This document shows positions 1-10,625 of a stretch of DNA of 64,000 bases, one piece after another (position 1 is the first letter of the stretch; each line of letters opens with the position of its first letter). The notes under the pieces were generated by a model. The model was given only the letters and a program-made list of their open reading frames with translations, made no database searches and was not told the DNA's origin. The position numbers and the translations under genes are program-made. Source of the DNA: Eonycteris spelaea (taxonomy: Eukaryota > Chordata > Mammalia > Chiroptera > Pteropodidae); the NCBI GenBank assembly GCA_003508835.1, contig PUFA01000022.1, positions 3,658,001 to 3,722,000 on the forward strand, given 5' to 3'.

Positions 1-1292
1 CTGAACCCCAGCAGTCTTCCTCCAGAGTTGGCCCACGTCACCACTGTCATGATGCTTTCTGGGATATTGCATGGCTCCTGGCGAAACCTGGCCCAATGCT
101 GTTTACAATAGGAATGAGAGAAAAGGGAGGTTCCGGACTCCCAAACCCACAGCAGCCAGAACAATTCAGCATTTCAGGTGTTGCATGCCACACTAAGATT
201 TTATTTGAATTCTGCACTCACAGAAGCTTGAAATGACAGCTGTAAACAATTGAGCCAGTTAGCTCACACAGGGGTCACACCAATTACAAAGAGAAATAGG
301 ATGTAGAAACTCAGACCTAAAGCTATATGTTGGTAGAATACTCTTTCTTACTACAGACAGAGGTCATAGATGTAAAATAAATGGGGATTTTGGAGATTAT
401 ATTTCAAGTTGAACTAGAGGCTGCTACCTGGGTGAGACTATAGAAAGGTGAGACCAATCAAGCACTGATGAAGTGAGGGTGGAAAATTCCATCCAGTCCT
501 GTGGGCCTGATCTAGGGTAGAGGAAGAGATGATGGGCTTAAAAAGAACTTGATGTGGAAGAAGAGGCTTGTGATGAAGGTAAGTGGTGACTGCTGTCAAG
601 GGCAGGTGTTGAAATGAAGAGCTATGGCCTGTGAATTAGATTGCTGAAAGTAGGGCCTGGTGAGGTAGAGAAACCTATTTAAGGGAGGCAAGATCAGCGA
701 ACCAGATGGAAAGTTCCTTCTGAAAATGTCCAGAGCGCCCGAGAAGAGTCTCTTGAGCCTTCGTGTGGATGAAGTCCAAAGGAATAATAAGCTAGTATGT
801 AATTTTTCAAAGTTTATGAGATTTGTAGATGGGGCGGGGGGCGGGCTGCGGGTAAGAAGTATGACAAAATATTTTACCAGGTACCTCACCATGCCCTTGA
901 TTCGGTGGATTTGAAACTAGTTCAGTGATTTTTCTCCAAAGGTGCTGCCTCCTGGATTACTGTCAGCCTGGAGGACAGGTGTGACCCTGTACTCTACAAC
1001 CTTTATTTTATAAAGCGAATGCTCTGATAAGGCTCTGACTGTATATGTCAGCAAATAATGATATTCTCTCATTTTTCCTCTCTGCGTTCATTTCTTTATT
1101 ATTTAATTGGTTGTTAACATGGGATTCCTGGTTGAGCCTGAGAGGGGTCCCTGAATCTTCTGAAATTATTATACTTGGATGATCTAGCTATATTTCTGTC
1201 TCCCTTGCTAGATTTTGAGCAACCTGAGGGGTTGAAGCAAATTGGGACTGAGGGGGAAAAAGCAATATATGTGTTAATCCATGATTGAGCTA
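1..1292. other. Unique sequence, no gene seen
   Basis: No recognisable transposon, RNA gene or exon was found. Frames at 596-892 (minus) and 726-914 (plus) are short, overlap each other and resemble no protein I know. The only distinct structure is the G-rich motif listed separately. Confidence 0.6.
831..852 (+). other. G-quadruplex-forming motif
   Basis: Four G-runs of 4, 6, 3 and 3 bases are separated by loops of 1, 1 and 4 bases (C, C, CTGC). This fits the intramolecular G-quadruplex rule with very short loops. It lies in unique sequence with no CpG island or exon visible nearby, so any role is unknown. Confidence 0.6.
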
Positions 1293-1385
1293 TAATTCAT
1301 TCATTCAGTGTTTTCTTGAGTATCTCTAACAGGCTCACAATTGGTACTGGGAGCTCAGGAAATAGGGACACAAATTAAGAAAGAG
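1293..1385 (-). mobile_element. L2 LINE 3' end fragment, antisense
   Basis: On the plus strand, ATTCATTCATTCAG is followed by degraded text of the type 'cttgagtatct..tactgggagctcaggaaatagggacaca'. This is the reverse complement of the L2 3' tail, which ends in a GAATGAATGA-type repeat. It is old and diverged. Confidence 0.55.
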
Positions 1386-1496
1386 CGGAATAATAGTAAC
1401 TATTATTGTGATTTGCTGTATGATAGAGAAAGCACACGGGAGGGAAACCTATTGTAGCCTGGAGACTTGGAGTTATCTTCCCAGAGAGGAAACATC

Positions 1497-1887
1497 TGTT
1501 AAAAAAGTAAAATTCAACTGACTAAATTGAAAGATTTAATTAGATTTATTGAATGATTCATGAATCAGGCAGCATCCCACCTAGTAAACAGAAAGGCGCT
1601 CCGAGGAGGTGTACAAAAAGGAAGGTTTCATAGGTAGAAAGAGGGTGGGACAAGAGAGTTGGAAGAGTGGTTTATTTCAAGCATAGTCTCCTTCCCTTCA
1701 GGCAGGCAGGGGGTTTTATTGGGCAAATCACCTCACTAGTGCTGACCAGGAAATTCCAGACTGATCGGCTTATAATTCCACTCCTCGGGGGAGGCTTAAA
1801 CTTCTCTCAGGCTTGGTATTACGTCTTGGTTTAGGACAAGTTTAGCACAAGTGAGTCCATTTTGAGGTCTATTGTTTCTTTTTAACA
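1497..1887 (-). mobile_element. Class I endogenous retrovirus 3' LTR, antisense
   Basis: A 391-bp block begins TGTTAAAAAAG and ends TTTTTAACA on the plus strand, giving the expected TG...CA ends. Read on the minus strand it carries an AATAAA signal near its 3' end (ATTCAATAAATC). The adjoining interior (1888-1902) is AATTCCCCCCTTTT on the plus strand, a classic polypurine tract directly upstream of the LTR. This makes it the 3' LTR of a provirus on the minus strand. I recognise gammaretrovirus-like (ERV1) character but do not assign a subfamily. Confidence 0.8.
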
Positions 1888-3200
1888 ATTCCCCCCTTTT
1901 GATCAAACTCAGCCTAAGAGATACAATCAAAATGTAAGGCATTAGTGCTTTTCTCAGCTAGTGCTCTGTCCTTCTCGCAGCGTTTGTTGATCTTTTGTAG
2001 TGTTTTTTTTTTTTTCTTTTTGAATCTCTGTGGTATTCACAGGTCATGACTTAAGATCACAAATTTTTTTAGTCAGTCTTTGTCTTTGTTCCCTCCTTGG
2101 TGTTCTAGTTTTAAGGAGATTATTTGTGACTGGGAACATGCATTTAAACTTTTGAGAGAGTACAACGCCCCAGAGAGATTGTTATGTCGCTATAAACAGG
2201 ATAATTCCCAGTGTTTGGAGTGTACTTCAGAGACATAGTCCCCAAGACCCAAACCATTCAAAGAAAAGCTCCCTCGAAGGAGTCACCCTTGAATCCAGGT
2301 AACTTGTTCAGTGATTTCCTGTAACTGAATGTCAGCTTCCCCAGAAGTCTTAACCTAGGGCAGAGCAAGGGGTGAGACACCTCCTTGCTCGGCTAACAGA
2401 TAATCAAGGGCTATCACATGATCAGTAACAACTTTGGTCAGAGAGTCTACGGATCTTCGTTTAGTGGCTATTGCTTTAACAGCAGATCCCTGCAGTATTT
2501 TCAGAGCTAAGGAGAGATTCCTGGTTATCGCCTCATTCGCACTTACCCTAACCAGGGAATGATGTCTCCTGGTAGGTTCATTCTAGAACCATTAGGGACA
2601 CAGGTAACCAAAGAAGTATAGCCCAGTTACGTGCCATCTAGGTATCACGGGCCCAAGGAGAATGAGAACCACCACGGACAAAGATAAACCCTGTTGGGCA
2701 CACTCCACATCCACTAAGGTGGCACCGTTACAGACATCATCTACAGGGATTGCTGCATCTGCCCATTCCAGCCAGGGGTCAGTTAGATTTTGTCCTAGCC
2801 TGAAATAAAACTTATTCTAAATTTCAGAGATTATGTACCCTCTTAGCAATGGCCTGGAAGATACAGGCAATGGTATTATCTCCCTAGGCCAATGCCAGAG
2901 TAAGAAAGAAAAGGATTTTGTATTTAGCAAAAATAGGTATTCTTGATCTGTTGTCTTGAGCGAAGCAGTCTACGTGAAAGTCAGCTACTTCTCTTCCTAG
3001 TTAATTTAAGTTGGAGGTCTTCTGCATTGTATAGCCATCTGTAAGATGTATGTACAAGGTTCACGTGCTTCGAGTTTGGCTGCCATTCGGATAGTGAGGA
3101 GGACCTGCTATAATCTGTTTCACCTGTGCGGGATTCTGACTCAGAGGTGATCAGTCAAAATCTTACAGGTGGTAATCTCACCTGATTGGTTCTTTAGCCA
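1888..3200 (-). pseudogene. Decayed ERV1 env-like region, antisense
   Basis: Conceptual minus-strand reading across this stretch resembles the envelope of gammaretrovirus-like elements. The clearest match, around 2330-2540, is the transmembrane-subunit ectodomain. A surface-subunit-like part lies around 2560-2900. Reading needs several frame changes and passes stops, so no intact protein can be made. It lies directly inside the polypurine tract and 3' LTR, the expected position for env. Only degraded segments remain and no restored sequence is implied. Confidence 0.6.
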
Positions 3201-5150
3201 AGAAAATGCACCAAATGTCTGAACCTGCAGTTCCTTTCATACTAAGCAGATACTTTTGAAAAGGCAGTTGAGTAAAAAAAAAATAACTGTAAATGACAAA
3301 AGACTCAAAAATGTCCATCGTTAAAAATCAGATGAGAGTTTATTATAATGGAACTGACAAGGACATTGGTTATTTCTGTAACATGCAACATTTTAAGATA
3401 ACTAGAATTATGATGTAACATTATACCAGGACCTATCAGACTTTAGAGATGTCATGCATTTTTTAGAACATTGATATACTAATACAAATACAACCTAAAG
3501 AGAGCTTAGTATTCTTATTTGACAGTACTTCCCATGTAACTTAACATATCAGGTACACCTAAATAGTTTAATGTTTCTGTTTTTATAAACAGAGAACAAA
3601 TCATTTGAGATGTTCTAGACATCCTTTATAAAATCCCAAAGTTAGTTCAAGGTCAAAAAGTCTTCATTTGGAATTTCATTTTGGGAATTTTGATACCAAA
3701 AGGCTTTAAAACATTTGGTCAAATAGGATCATAGGTAACTATGAAACAACACTTAATTACCTATGTAAGCAAAGTGACAAAGATTTCACAGACAAATATA
3801 AAAGGTTACATGGTCCTGAGCAAAATTTAATTTAATTTTAAAAATATCGAGAGGACAAGGTTTACTTAAGTTATCAAGGACCTGATAAAGACAATATGGA
3901 ACATACGTGATTATTATGATAAGAAACAAGTGCTTTGTTTTTTCCAGTCAGATAACTTAAAACGTAAAGAAAACCTTTGTTGACAATTTTTTGTTAAGAG
4001 CAAACCAACAATCCAAGAAAACTTATTTTAGCAGATGAAAGAAAATTAAGGTTTAATTGTACATAAATACACCATTGATATTAAAGCTTATTTTTAGAAC
4101 CTTTGTAACAAATTTATTCATCCGTATCCAGCTTGACCATGTATAAAGTTTCTTTCCCAACATTATTTTTTCACAAAACTGCTACAGCTTCCTTTTTTGT
4201 ATTCAGATTTTATGTTTTCCCTCTTTCCCATTTTGAAATAACCAACCTCACTTTAGTACAAAATTACTTTTCCCATAAAAACAACAGCAACAAAATACAT
4301 TTCATTCTTCATACTTTCTTTTACCAAAAATACACATCCTACTTTCCTTGCATACAGAGTTGTTTATTGTTTCTATTAGCTTAAATTACAAATATTAGCA
4401 TTCTTAACCCTGAAAAATATTTAATTTTTAGTGAAAACTGAGAAGTGAGCAATTACTTTCTGTCTTTCACATTAACATTCTGTGGTCTGATGGACTTATA
4501 AATGCCTTTTATAATTTCTGGAAACATGGGCTTGCTCATAGAAAATGTCTTGGCATGACACAAAATATGTTTAATAGACCCAAACATCTTTAGTTCTTCT
4601 GTAAATGAAAGCCAAACATGGTTAAATCTGTGGTTAGTAATTAATGTTTTAGTATTTTATTTTATTAATGATCTAGTTACTTAATAAATTTCCATCATTT
4701 AGCTTAATCTTAGCAAAAGTTAAGGTTTCAGGTTACTGAAAAGATTTGGGGAAACTATTTTAAAAGGTCATCTTTTTAAAATGGTTTGTCCTACGTACAT
4801 CTGTTTAATTTACTTGTTCTTAACGATTATGTTTCGATTATAAAAATTTCATCATACTGATTTATTTTTCTTACAAATTTTGTAACAGAGATAATATGAA
4901 CTTATTTGACCTCTAGTAAGCCTAAATAGAAATATTAGATTTAATTCTGTTAACTCTAAACACATGTCCATTTTAATTAAACCATCAGACTCAAACTAGA
5001 TTTAATACTAAATTATTTCCAAGATCATGTGAACCTGAAATTCATTTGGGTTAGGTTCTATTATATATTTGAGAATTTAATTTATATAAGCACTTAATTT
5101 TCTTTAAGCCAATTAAGTAGAACTTTTTACAAATTAATTTTGGCGATACC
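3201..5150 (-). mobile_element. A+T-rich interior of the antisense ERV, no pol recognised
   Basis: About 1.9 kb is strongly A+T-rich and lies between the env-like region and a weakly coding-like part. I looked for retroviral protease, reverse transcriptase and integrase patterns on the minus strand and recognised none. It may be non-coding proviral spacer, a badly decayed pol, or a separate insertion. The plus-strand frame at 4133-4384 (83 codons) is low-complexity and I do not regard it as a gene. Confidence 0.35.
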
Positions 5151-6634
5151 ATCTGGAGGTAGAAAATACCACATGTCTACAACACATATAGTGTTGGCAC
5201 AGGGCATAAATGCAAGTTATTCCAAGGAGGACCTTTGTTCCTATTTACCTCCAAGTCTTTGAGGTAAATAGAGGAGGTCTCGGAATTGGTAAGAAATAAT
5301 TAGTGGACTTTGAATCGTTTCTAGAGCCAAACCTCTGGTCCTGTAAAGATTAGATTTATAAAACAAGGATCCTGAAAGAATTGAGTGGCCACTTGCATGA
5401 TATCAATGGGCTGACACACCCATCCACCTATGCTGGGGTATTTTCTTTCCCTCTTGGTACATTTAGCTTAGGGGAGAAAGCCTGAAAATAATCCCTGAGG
5501 CTTTGAATATCAGTTTCCAATATGGCCAAATTTTTATCGTAAAGTTATTAAATCCTTTAAAATGTCTTGTTAGGTTTCTTCTGGGACAAACAGTAAATAT
5601 TTCTGGCATTATTAAATAATGCCATGGACTTAAGAGATGTCCTCAAAGAGAGTACAAAGGATATTATCTTAACAAGATACAGAGTCACTTCCAAAGATTG
5701 TTAAAAGAAAGAAAAAAGTCATGTCCTTTTATAATCAACCAGTAATCTAATCAGTAAAATGCTTCTCTGAGTTCTGTGAGCGTTTTAGCAAATTAATCAA
5801 ACATAAGGAGAGGCTCATTGGCATCTCCGATCTATAGCTTGTGGATAAGAAGTACAGGGGCAACCTGGACTTGTGATTGGGCTCCAAAGTTGGGTGGTGG
5901 GGGCAGCTTTGTAGGACTAAGCCCTTAACCTATGGAATCTGACGCTGTTTCTAGGTAGACTATCAGAATTGAGTTGAATTATAGGACATCTCGCTGATGC
6001 TACAGAATTGCTTGGTGTGGGAAAAATACATGTCAGAATTGGGTACAGAATCAGAGGAAGGAAGGATGATCTATGAGTAAGAAAGTCAAGATACAGGGCC
6101 CTCCTCAAAACCAAAGAGAGGGTGGGGAGCACTGACAAGTGATGGGGAATGGTGAAGGAAGAAAAGACCTCCAAGCATATTTGTAGTGGTAGTGAGGGAG
6201 AATTTGTTCTCCAAGTGCCTCATGAATGTACTGTACTTTGACTGAGATACATTAATGAAAAGCAGAGGGGGAAATGGTTAGTACCTGCTCCTGAGACTTC
6301 AGTTCTTCAAGTGTTTGAGAAACACTTCCAACCGTTGGCCAATAACATAGGTCAATGATGGCTGCCTGTTGTTGAGAACTGACCTTAGAGATTTTACCAC
6401 AGGGAGAACCTGGCTTGTTCAAACCTGTTCTTGGGTTATAAACACAGACATAACTTGCAGAAAGACTACATCATGGTGGAAATATGCACGAAGTCACTGG
6501 TTTCAGATGCCCCTTGTATTTTCAAGCTAGCAGAAACGTGAAAATGAAAATGAAACTTTCTTTCAGTCCTCATGTGCTTTGACATCGTTCGCTGCTCGGT
6601 CCCTCTGCAGCAGCCCAGGGGTCCCAGCGGCGTA
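5151..6634 (-). mobile_element. Possible decayed 5' interior (gag-like position) of an antisense ERV
   Basis: Minus-strand translation gives several broken open stretches, for example around 5200-5540 and 6240-6440. Their residue mix looks protein-like but matches nothing I can name. Position downstream of the LTR at 6635-7244 would suit leader and gag. Frameshifts and stops are frequent. The assignment rests mainly on position. Confidence 0.3.
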
Positions 6635-7244
6635 TGTTGTAGACGTAAGAAACAGCCACATCTGTAGAGAATTTTTATCAACGTTTATTTGAGCCATACT
6701 AACAACAGTGCTGAGAAGCAAGATCTTACATGCGCTGGAGAATGACAGTTTTGCAGTTTGTTTTATACATGTGGAGTTGAGGGAAGTAAGGAAGATGACG
6801 TGAAGGTGGGAGAAAGACAAGTACACCTAATAACAGGGTCACGCGCCCTCTCGAGGGTGGTTTTGCCTTCGAGGGGTCTGGGAAAGAGATTTACCCATGG
6901 CATTTTAAGGATGTGTTAACCTAACTCTCAAAAACAGCAGACAGAGCTGGCTTAAGGCAAAGCTCAGCCTTTTACAAAAGACGTTACAGGCCCGGGCTGT
7001 GACTACCCCTGTGACCTGCCCAGGTGGGAGTTTATAATGAGATCGCCCTGCGAGGTCACTTTTGATTTATTACAGTGCCTCTTTTTCATCCACAGGGTTC
7101 AGGGGCATGTGGGGTAACCCACACCTGTCTCTTCTGCCCTTCTATACCTGCAGGTGTACTCGGGGGAGACGCAGCCTAGGCATTCCAACCTCTTCCCCAA
7201 TTTGAAGTCTTAAAGTGTCTTGGAAATAAGTCTTAGTGTTAACA
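6635..7244 (-). mobile_element. LTR-like block, antisense, unrelated to the LTR at 1497-1887
   Basis: The plus strand begins TGTTGTAGACG and ends TGTTAACA, so it has TG...CA ends on either strand. On the minus strand an AATAAA signal (in CTCAAATAAACG) precedes the 3' end, as in a retroviral R region. Length is about 610 bp; a shorter 5' boundary at 6663 is possible. Its sequence does not match the 391-bp LTR at the other end of the retroviral interior. The two therefore belong to different families, or the provirus is composite. Confidence 0.45.
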
Positions 7245-7789
7245 TTTCTCAGTGAACTTTGGTGAAATTCAAGGGCAGTCAGTACCTTAGAATGATGATG
7301 AACAACTGCCTGGCCCACCCATGGTGCAAACCTTCGAAAAACTCATGAGCAGAACTATTTTGAATTATTGGTAAGAAGATCAGGGGAAATCTGGTTTCTG
7401 CTATTTGCCTATTATTTGTCAGAGACACAAGAATTTGTACACGTATTTTCACCCTTTCCCTCCTCTTCTTGCAGCTATTTAAAGTATTTTACAGAGAAGT
7501 TCCAAGGAAGAGCTGTGGCCACAGAATTTAGATACCTCTTACTGTAAAGTGTAGGGCTCTCCTGGCAGTTATAAAGACCTGGATGACAAATGTGCTCTCC
7601 TCATTTCCAGTAATTGTTGTAAAGGAAACAATCCCAGCATCAGTGGAATCTTTTTCAGTGTTCTTTGAAGGGTCATTTGTCAGCTGAGTAAGGCACATGC
7701 TTGAAGAAGTTTCAAGTAATTCTTGTTTGCACAACTTATCTTCAGTAAATCTGGGGATTGAGCGTAGATAAAGATTGGACTCCCTGGCT
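7245..7789. other. Unassigned sequence between repeats
   Basis: No gene, exon or named repeat was recognised. The minus-strand frame at 7528-7734 is short and unremarkable. Confidence 0.5.
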
Positions 7790-8018
7790 GAGCTCCCAGC
7801 TCATGCTAGCAACTTGCCACCCATGTGAGCAAGCCACCTTTGAGATGGGTCTTCAGGCCCAGGAGAGTCACCCTGGCTGATGATGCAGGATAGAGATGAT
7901 AGGTCCCCACTGAGCCCTGTGCAAATTGCAGATTTATGAGCAAAATAAATGATTGTTGTTTTTTTGAACCATGGTTTTGGGGGTAGTTTGTTAGGCAGCG
8001 ATAGATAATTGTAACATC
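7790..8018 (+). mobile_element. Old LTR-like repeat, 3' end
   Basis: The sequence contains a polyadenylation signal in GAGCAAAATAAATGATTG. This is followed by the ending seen in a large mammalian repeat family, GGGGGTAGTTTGTTAGGCAGC and then ATAGATAATTG. The 5' part is degraded. It is probably an ERVL-related LTR end, family not assigned. Confidence 0.5.
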
Positions 8019-8109
8019 TGATTTCCAGGATACCACACTCCTAGTTTTCTTCTGTCTCATTGTCACTTTTTCTTGGTCTCTTTTGATAATGTTTTTCATG
8101 CCCCTGTCT

Positions 8110-8308
8110 TTGTCTTTTACTTTTTATTATGGAATATTTTAGTCACACACAAAACGGATGGCAAAGGAGAGTGAACTTCCATGAGTCCAGTGCCCGTTTT
8201 TAATACTTACCCACTCAGGGCCAGTCTTTCTTCATCTATGCTCCTAGCCATTTCCCTCATCCCACCCGTATTTTCTTAAACAAATTCCTCAGACTGTCTA
8301 TTTGCTAC
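8110..8308. mobile_element. Possible old L1 3' UTR fragment
   Basis: Text such as TTATTATGGAATATTTTAGTC followed by a CCATGAGTCCAGTGCC-type phrase resembles 3' untranslated segments of old L1 families. Similarity is weak and orientation uncertain. Confidence 0.3.
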
Positions 8309-8392
8309 CACATTCTCTTAGTGACCTCACCTGGACTCATAGCTTTAAATATCCTTTATATGCTAAAGGCTCTAAAGTTTATTATCTGCAGT
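8309..8392 (+). mobile_element. L2 LINE ORF2 fragment, 5' part, split by a MIR
   Basis: The stretch GACCTCACCTGGACTCATAG plus TTTAAATATCCTTTATATGC matches the L2 ORF2 segment just before the strand-distal reverse transcriptase region. It continues on the far side of the MIR at 8393-8618 with the next part of the same L2 consensus. The two pieces are therefore one element. Confidence 0.65.
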
Positions 8393-8618
8393 ATAGCATT
8401 ATGTCTCAAAGCATGGATTCCGGTACTTGCATGCCTTAATTCAAATCATGGCTCTTCCACAAACTACCTTGGTGACCTTAGGCAAGTTATTGAGTGAATT
8501 AAGAAGTGATGGTATACATGTTTCCTACTACCCCCTGGCGTCATTGTGAGGATTAGATGAGTTTGCATGTGTAAAACGTTTGGGAGGCACTTGCACATAC
8601 ATACCTGCTGGCTTCATT
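8393..8618 (+). mobile_element. MIR SINE inserted in an L2
   Basis: A tRNA-derived head (GCAGTATAGCATTATGTCTC, then AAAGCATGGATTCCGG) is followed by the MIR core (CCTTGGTGACCTTAGGCAAG) and tail (TGAGGATTAGATGAG). It is nearly full length. L2 sequence is contiguous on either side, so the MIR inserted into the L2. Confidence 0.8.
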
Positions 8619-9205
8619 GTTGTGTCTCCAGGCCTGACCTCTTGCCTGAACTCTAGGCTTATGCATCCAGCTTTGGCATTCTCACTTAGATGCCAAGTAG
8701 ACCTCTCAAGCTTATTTGAAACTTCTGATTGCCCCTAAACCCCACATAGCCACTCCCTCAGTCTCCCCCATCTTCATCTTTCCTTTTTTTTTTTTTTTAG
8801 CCCCAAATGCCATAATATAATCCTTGACTTCTCTCTTCTCTTATATCTCATCTATACTATCTTTTACATCATATCCTATTGGCTCTGTCCAGAACCCTTC
8901 ACTGTTGTTACTCTTGTAGAAACTTCCATCGCCTCTCGCCTGCAGTATTGCAGTAGCTTCCTAACTGGTCTGCCCGCTTCTACCCTACCCTTTCCCTTCC
9001 CCGCCAACAGTCATCTCTCAATACAACCATCAGAGTGACCTTTTAAAAAACGTAATCAGATCATGTCACTCCGGCTTAAAACCCTCCAGTGCCTTCTAGT
9101 TTGATTCAGAGTGAACACTAAAGTCCTTAAAATCCTCTATGTCCCATCTGTCTGTGCTCACTCATTTTTGCTTCAGCCTCCTTGGCCTTCTTTTTTTTTT
9201 CCTTG
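8619..9205 (+). mobile_element. L2 LINE ORF2 fragment, 3' part
   Basis: This matches the C-terminal part of L2 ORF2. Landmarks are CTCTCGCCTGCAGTATTGCA, CTTCCTAACTGGTCTGCC, GTAATCAGATCATGTCACTC and AAAACCCTCCAGTGCC. It continues the piece at 8309-8392. A run of about 15 T at 8785-8799 is an internal expansion. No usable open frame remains. Confidence 0.85.
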
Positions 9206-9294
9206 AAAATGCCTGAAGAGGCAATTTGCTGAATGTCATTAGATAAACGACTAGAACAAGAGACAACTTGTTTCACTAGTAAGCATGTCATAAT

Positions 9295-9490
9295 GAAGTT
9301 AGGATAATAATGGCAGTACCTAATAAGTACTGATTGATATCAAGGCCTTTACTGTGTTCTAGATACTAAATCTTCACAAACACCTTAGGCTCAGAGAAGT
9401 TAAATAACTTGCTCAAAGTATATAGGTAAGAAATGACATGGCTGGGATTTGAACTCAAGCAGGCCCAACTCCAGAGTTTCCTCCACAAGC
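9295..9490 (-). mobile_element. MIR SINE, antisense
   Basis: The plus strand shows CTCAGAGAAGTTAAATAACTT and GGCTGGGATTTGAACTCAAG, the reverse complement of the MIR core and head. It is moderately diverged. Confidence 0.8.
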
Positions 9491-9523
9491 AACATAAACT
9501 TGTGTTTCACTCCCTACAATTCT

Positions 9524-9612
9524 GTATTCATGTATTCATTTCACAAATACTGACTGAGTGCTTATGATTTGTCAGTTTCTGAATACTAGGAATACTGCAA
9601 GTCAAATAAAAC
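9524..9612 (-). mobile_element. L2 LINE 3' end, antisense
   Basis: TATTCATTTCACAAATACTG followed by ACTGAGTGCTTATG and an 'ctaggaatactgcaa' phrase is the reverse complement of the L2 3' tail. Confidence 0.65.
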
Positions 9613-9739
9613 CCCTAACAAAAGAAAAAAGGAAGGGAAGGAATGGGGAATGGGGAAGGCTGAAGGGAAGGGAGGAAATGCCCACAGGGCTCTTGAAATT
9701 CCCTTCACCCAGGTCTTCACAGCTAACTCTTTCACATTG

Positions 9740-9804
9740 TTTTGGTCACCATTGAATTCTAAACACCTATGACAGTGCCTGCCACAAAGTAGATACTAGA
9801 CAGT
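9740..9804 (+). mobile_element. L2/MIR tail fragment
   Basis: ACAGTGCCTGCCACAAAGTAG is the conserved 3' tail phrase shared by L2 and MIR. The fragment runs directly into the microsatellite at 9805. Confidence 0.55.
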
Positions 9805-9846
9805 AGCAGGCAGGCAGGCAGGCAGGCAGACAGACAGACAGACAGA

Positions 9847-9877
<31 letters not shown>
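9805..9877 (+). repeat. Compound tetranucleotide microsatellite (GGCA)n(GACA)n(GATA)n
   Basis: About six CAGG/GGCA units are followed by about four GACA units and then about six GATA units, 73 bp in all with little interruption. Neighbouring units differ by single transitions, so the array probably grew from one motif by mutation and slippage. It should be length-polymorphic. Confidence 0.9.
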
Positions 9878-9880
<3 letters not shown>

Positions 9881-9904
9881 AAGAAAGGTAGACAGGTCTA
9901 TTAG

Positions 9905-10300
9905 CAGTTCAAGGTCTGTGCGTTTAGTGCATTGAAAGACCAAAAACTCAGAATGTCAGAGTTTGGAATAAGTAAAGATTTACTGGTCAAGAAGGTGCCA
10001 ACCCAGAAGACGGAAGACCTAATAATGCCTTAAATCCATTAAGAGTGTCCAGAATGCAAGCTTCTTTTATGTCAAGAGAAGGGAAAATGGATGGGACAAG
10101 GGACCCTAGGAAGAGAGAAATCTGAGTCTCATTGTTCCCAGTTGGTATTTGGTGTTTCTACTTTCTAGACTTCTGCTCATCTGAGTCCAGTCCTGAGATT
10201 CCTATAAATCTTTGACAAACAATCATGGCTTTGCATATCTTTTCCCACCTATACAGAAGGCTGTTTTTACAGAATTCCTCTACTCAATTAGCATATTTAC
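9905..10300 (-). mobile_element. Possible ERV LTR, antisense
   Basis: The plus strand AATAAGTAAAGATTTACTGG resembles the reverse complement of an LTR polyadenylation region. It is followed by about 300 bp with LTR-like text including GGAAAATGGATGGGACAAGG. No TG...CA ends were fixed and no family is assigned. Confidence 0.35.
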
Positions 10301-10369
10301 AATAAGTGCTATTTGCTTGAAGGCCCTAGAGAAATGCAGGCTAGAATTTATGGTAAGAGTCAAATGAAA

Positions 10370-10625
10370 GAGAAGCATTTTATCCTGTTACAGATCTGTA
10401 TTTTAGAAAGATCACTCGGATGCAATATAGGAAATAGTTTGGAGGGGAGACAGAAAAGAAGCTCTTTGTATCTTTGCAGTAACCTTTGCAAGAAGTGATA
10501 ACAAGAGCCTGAGCTAGAACAGAGGCAAGAAGGGAGATGAGTAGATATTTGTTAATAGAACTAATAAAAGTGGATGGCAGACTGTTGTGGGGGGTGGGGG
10601 TGGGAGAGAGAGATAAATGGAGATG
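10370..10625 (-). mobile_element. L2 LINE ORF2 fragment, antisense
   Basis: TATTTTAGAAAGATCACTCG, GAGCCTGAGCTAGAACAGAG and a degraded 'tttgcagtaacctttgcaagaag' phrase are the reverse complement of the L2 ORF2 C-terminal region. A G-rich stretch (10586-10605) lies at its end. Confidence 0.7.

Noticed and set aside
4133..4384. 83-codon aromatic-rich frame inside the ERV interior
   Set aside because: It is antisense to the provirus, A+T-rich and low complexity, so probably accidental.
8393..8618. tRNA gene suspected from a tRNA-like head
   Set aside because: The tRNA-like part is the head of a MIR SINE, without an intact cloverleaf.
9805..9877. CRISPR-like array
   Set aside because: Repeats are contiguous 4-bp units without spacers, and the DNA is mammalian.
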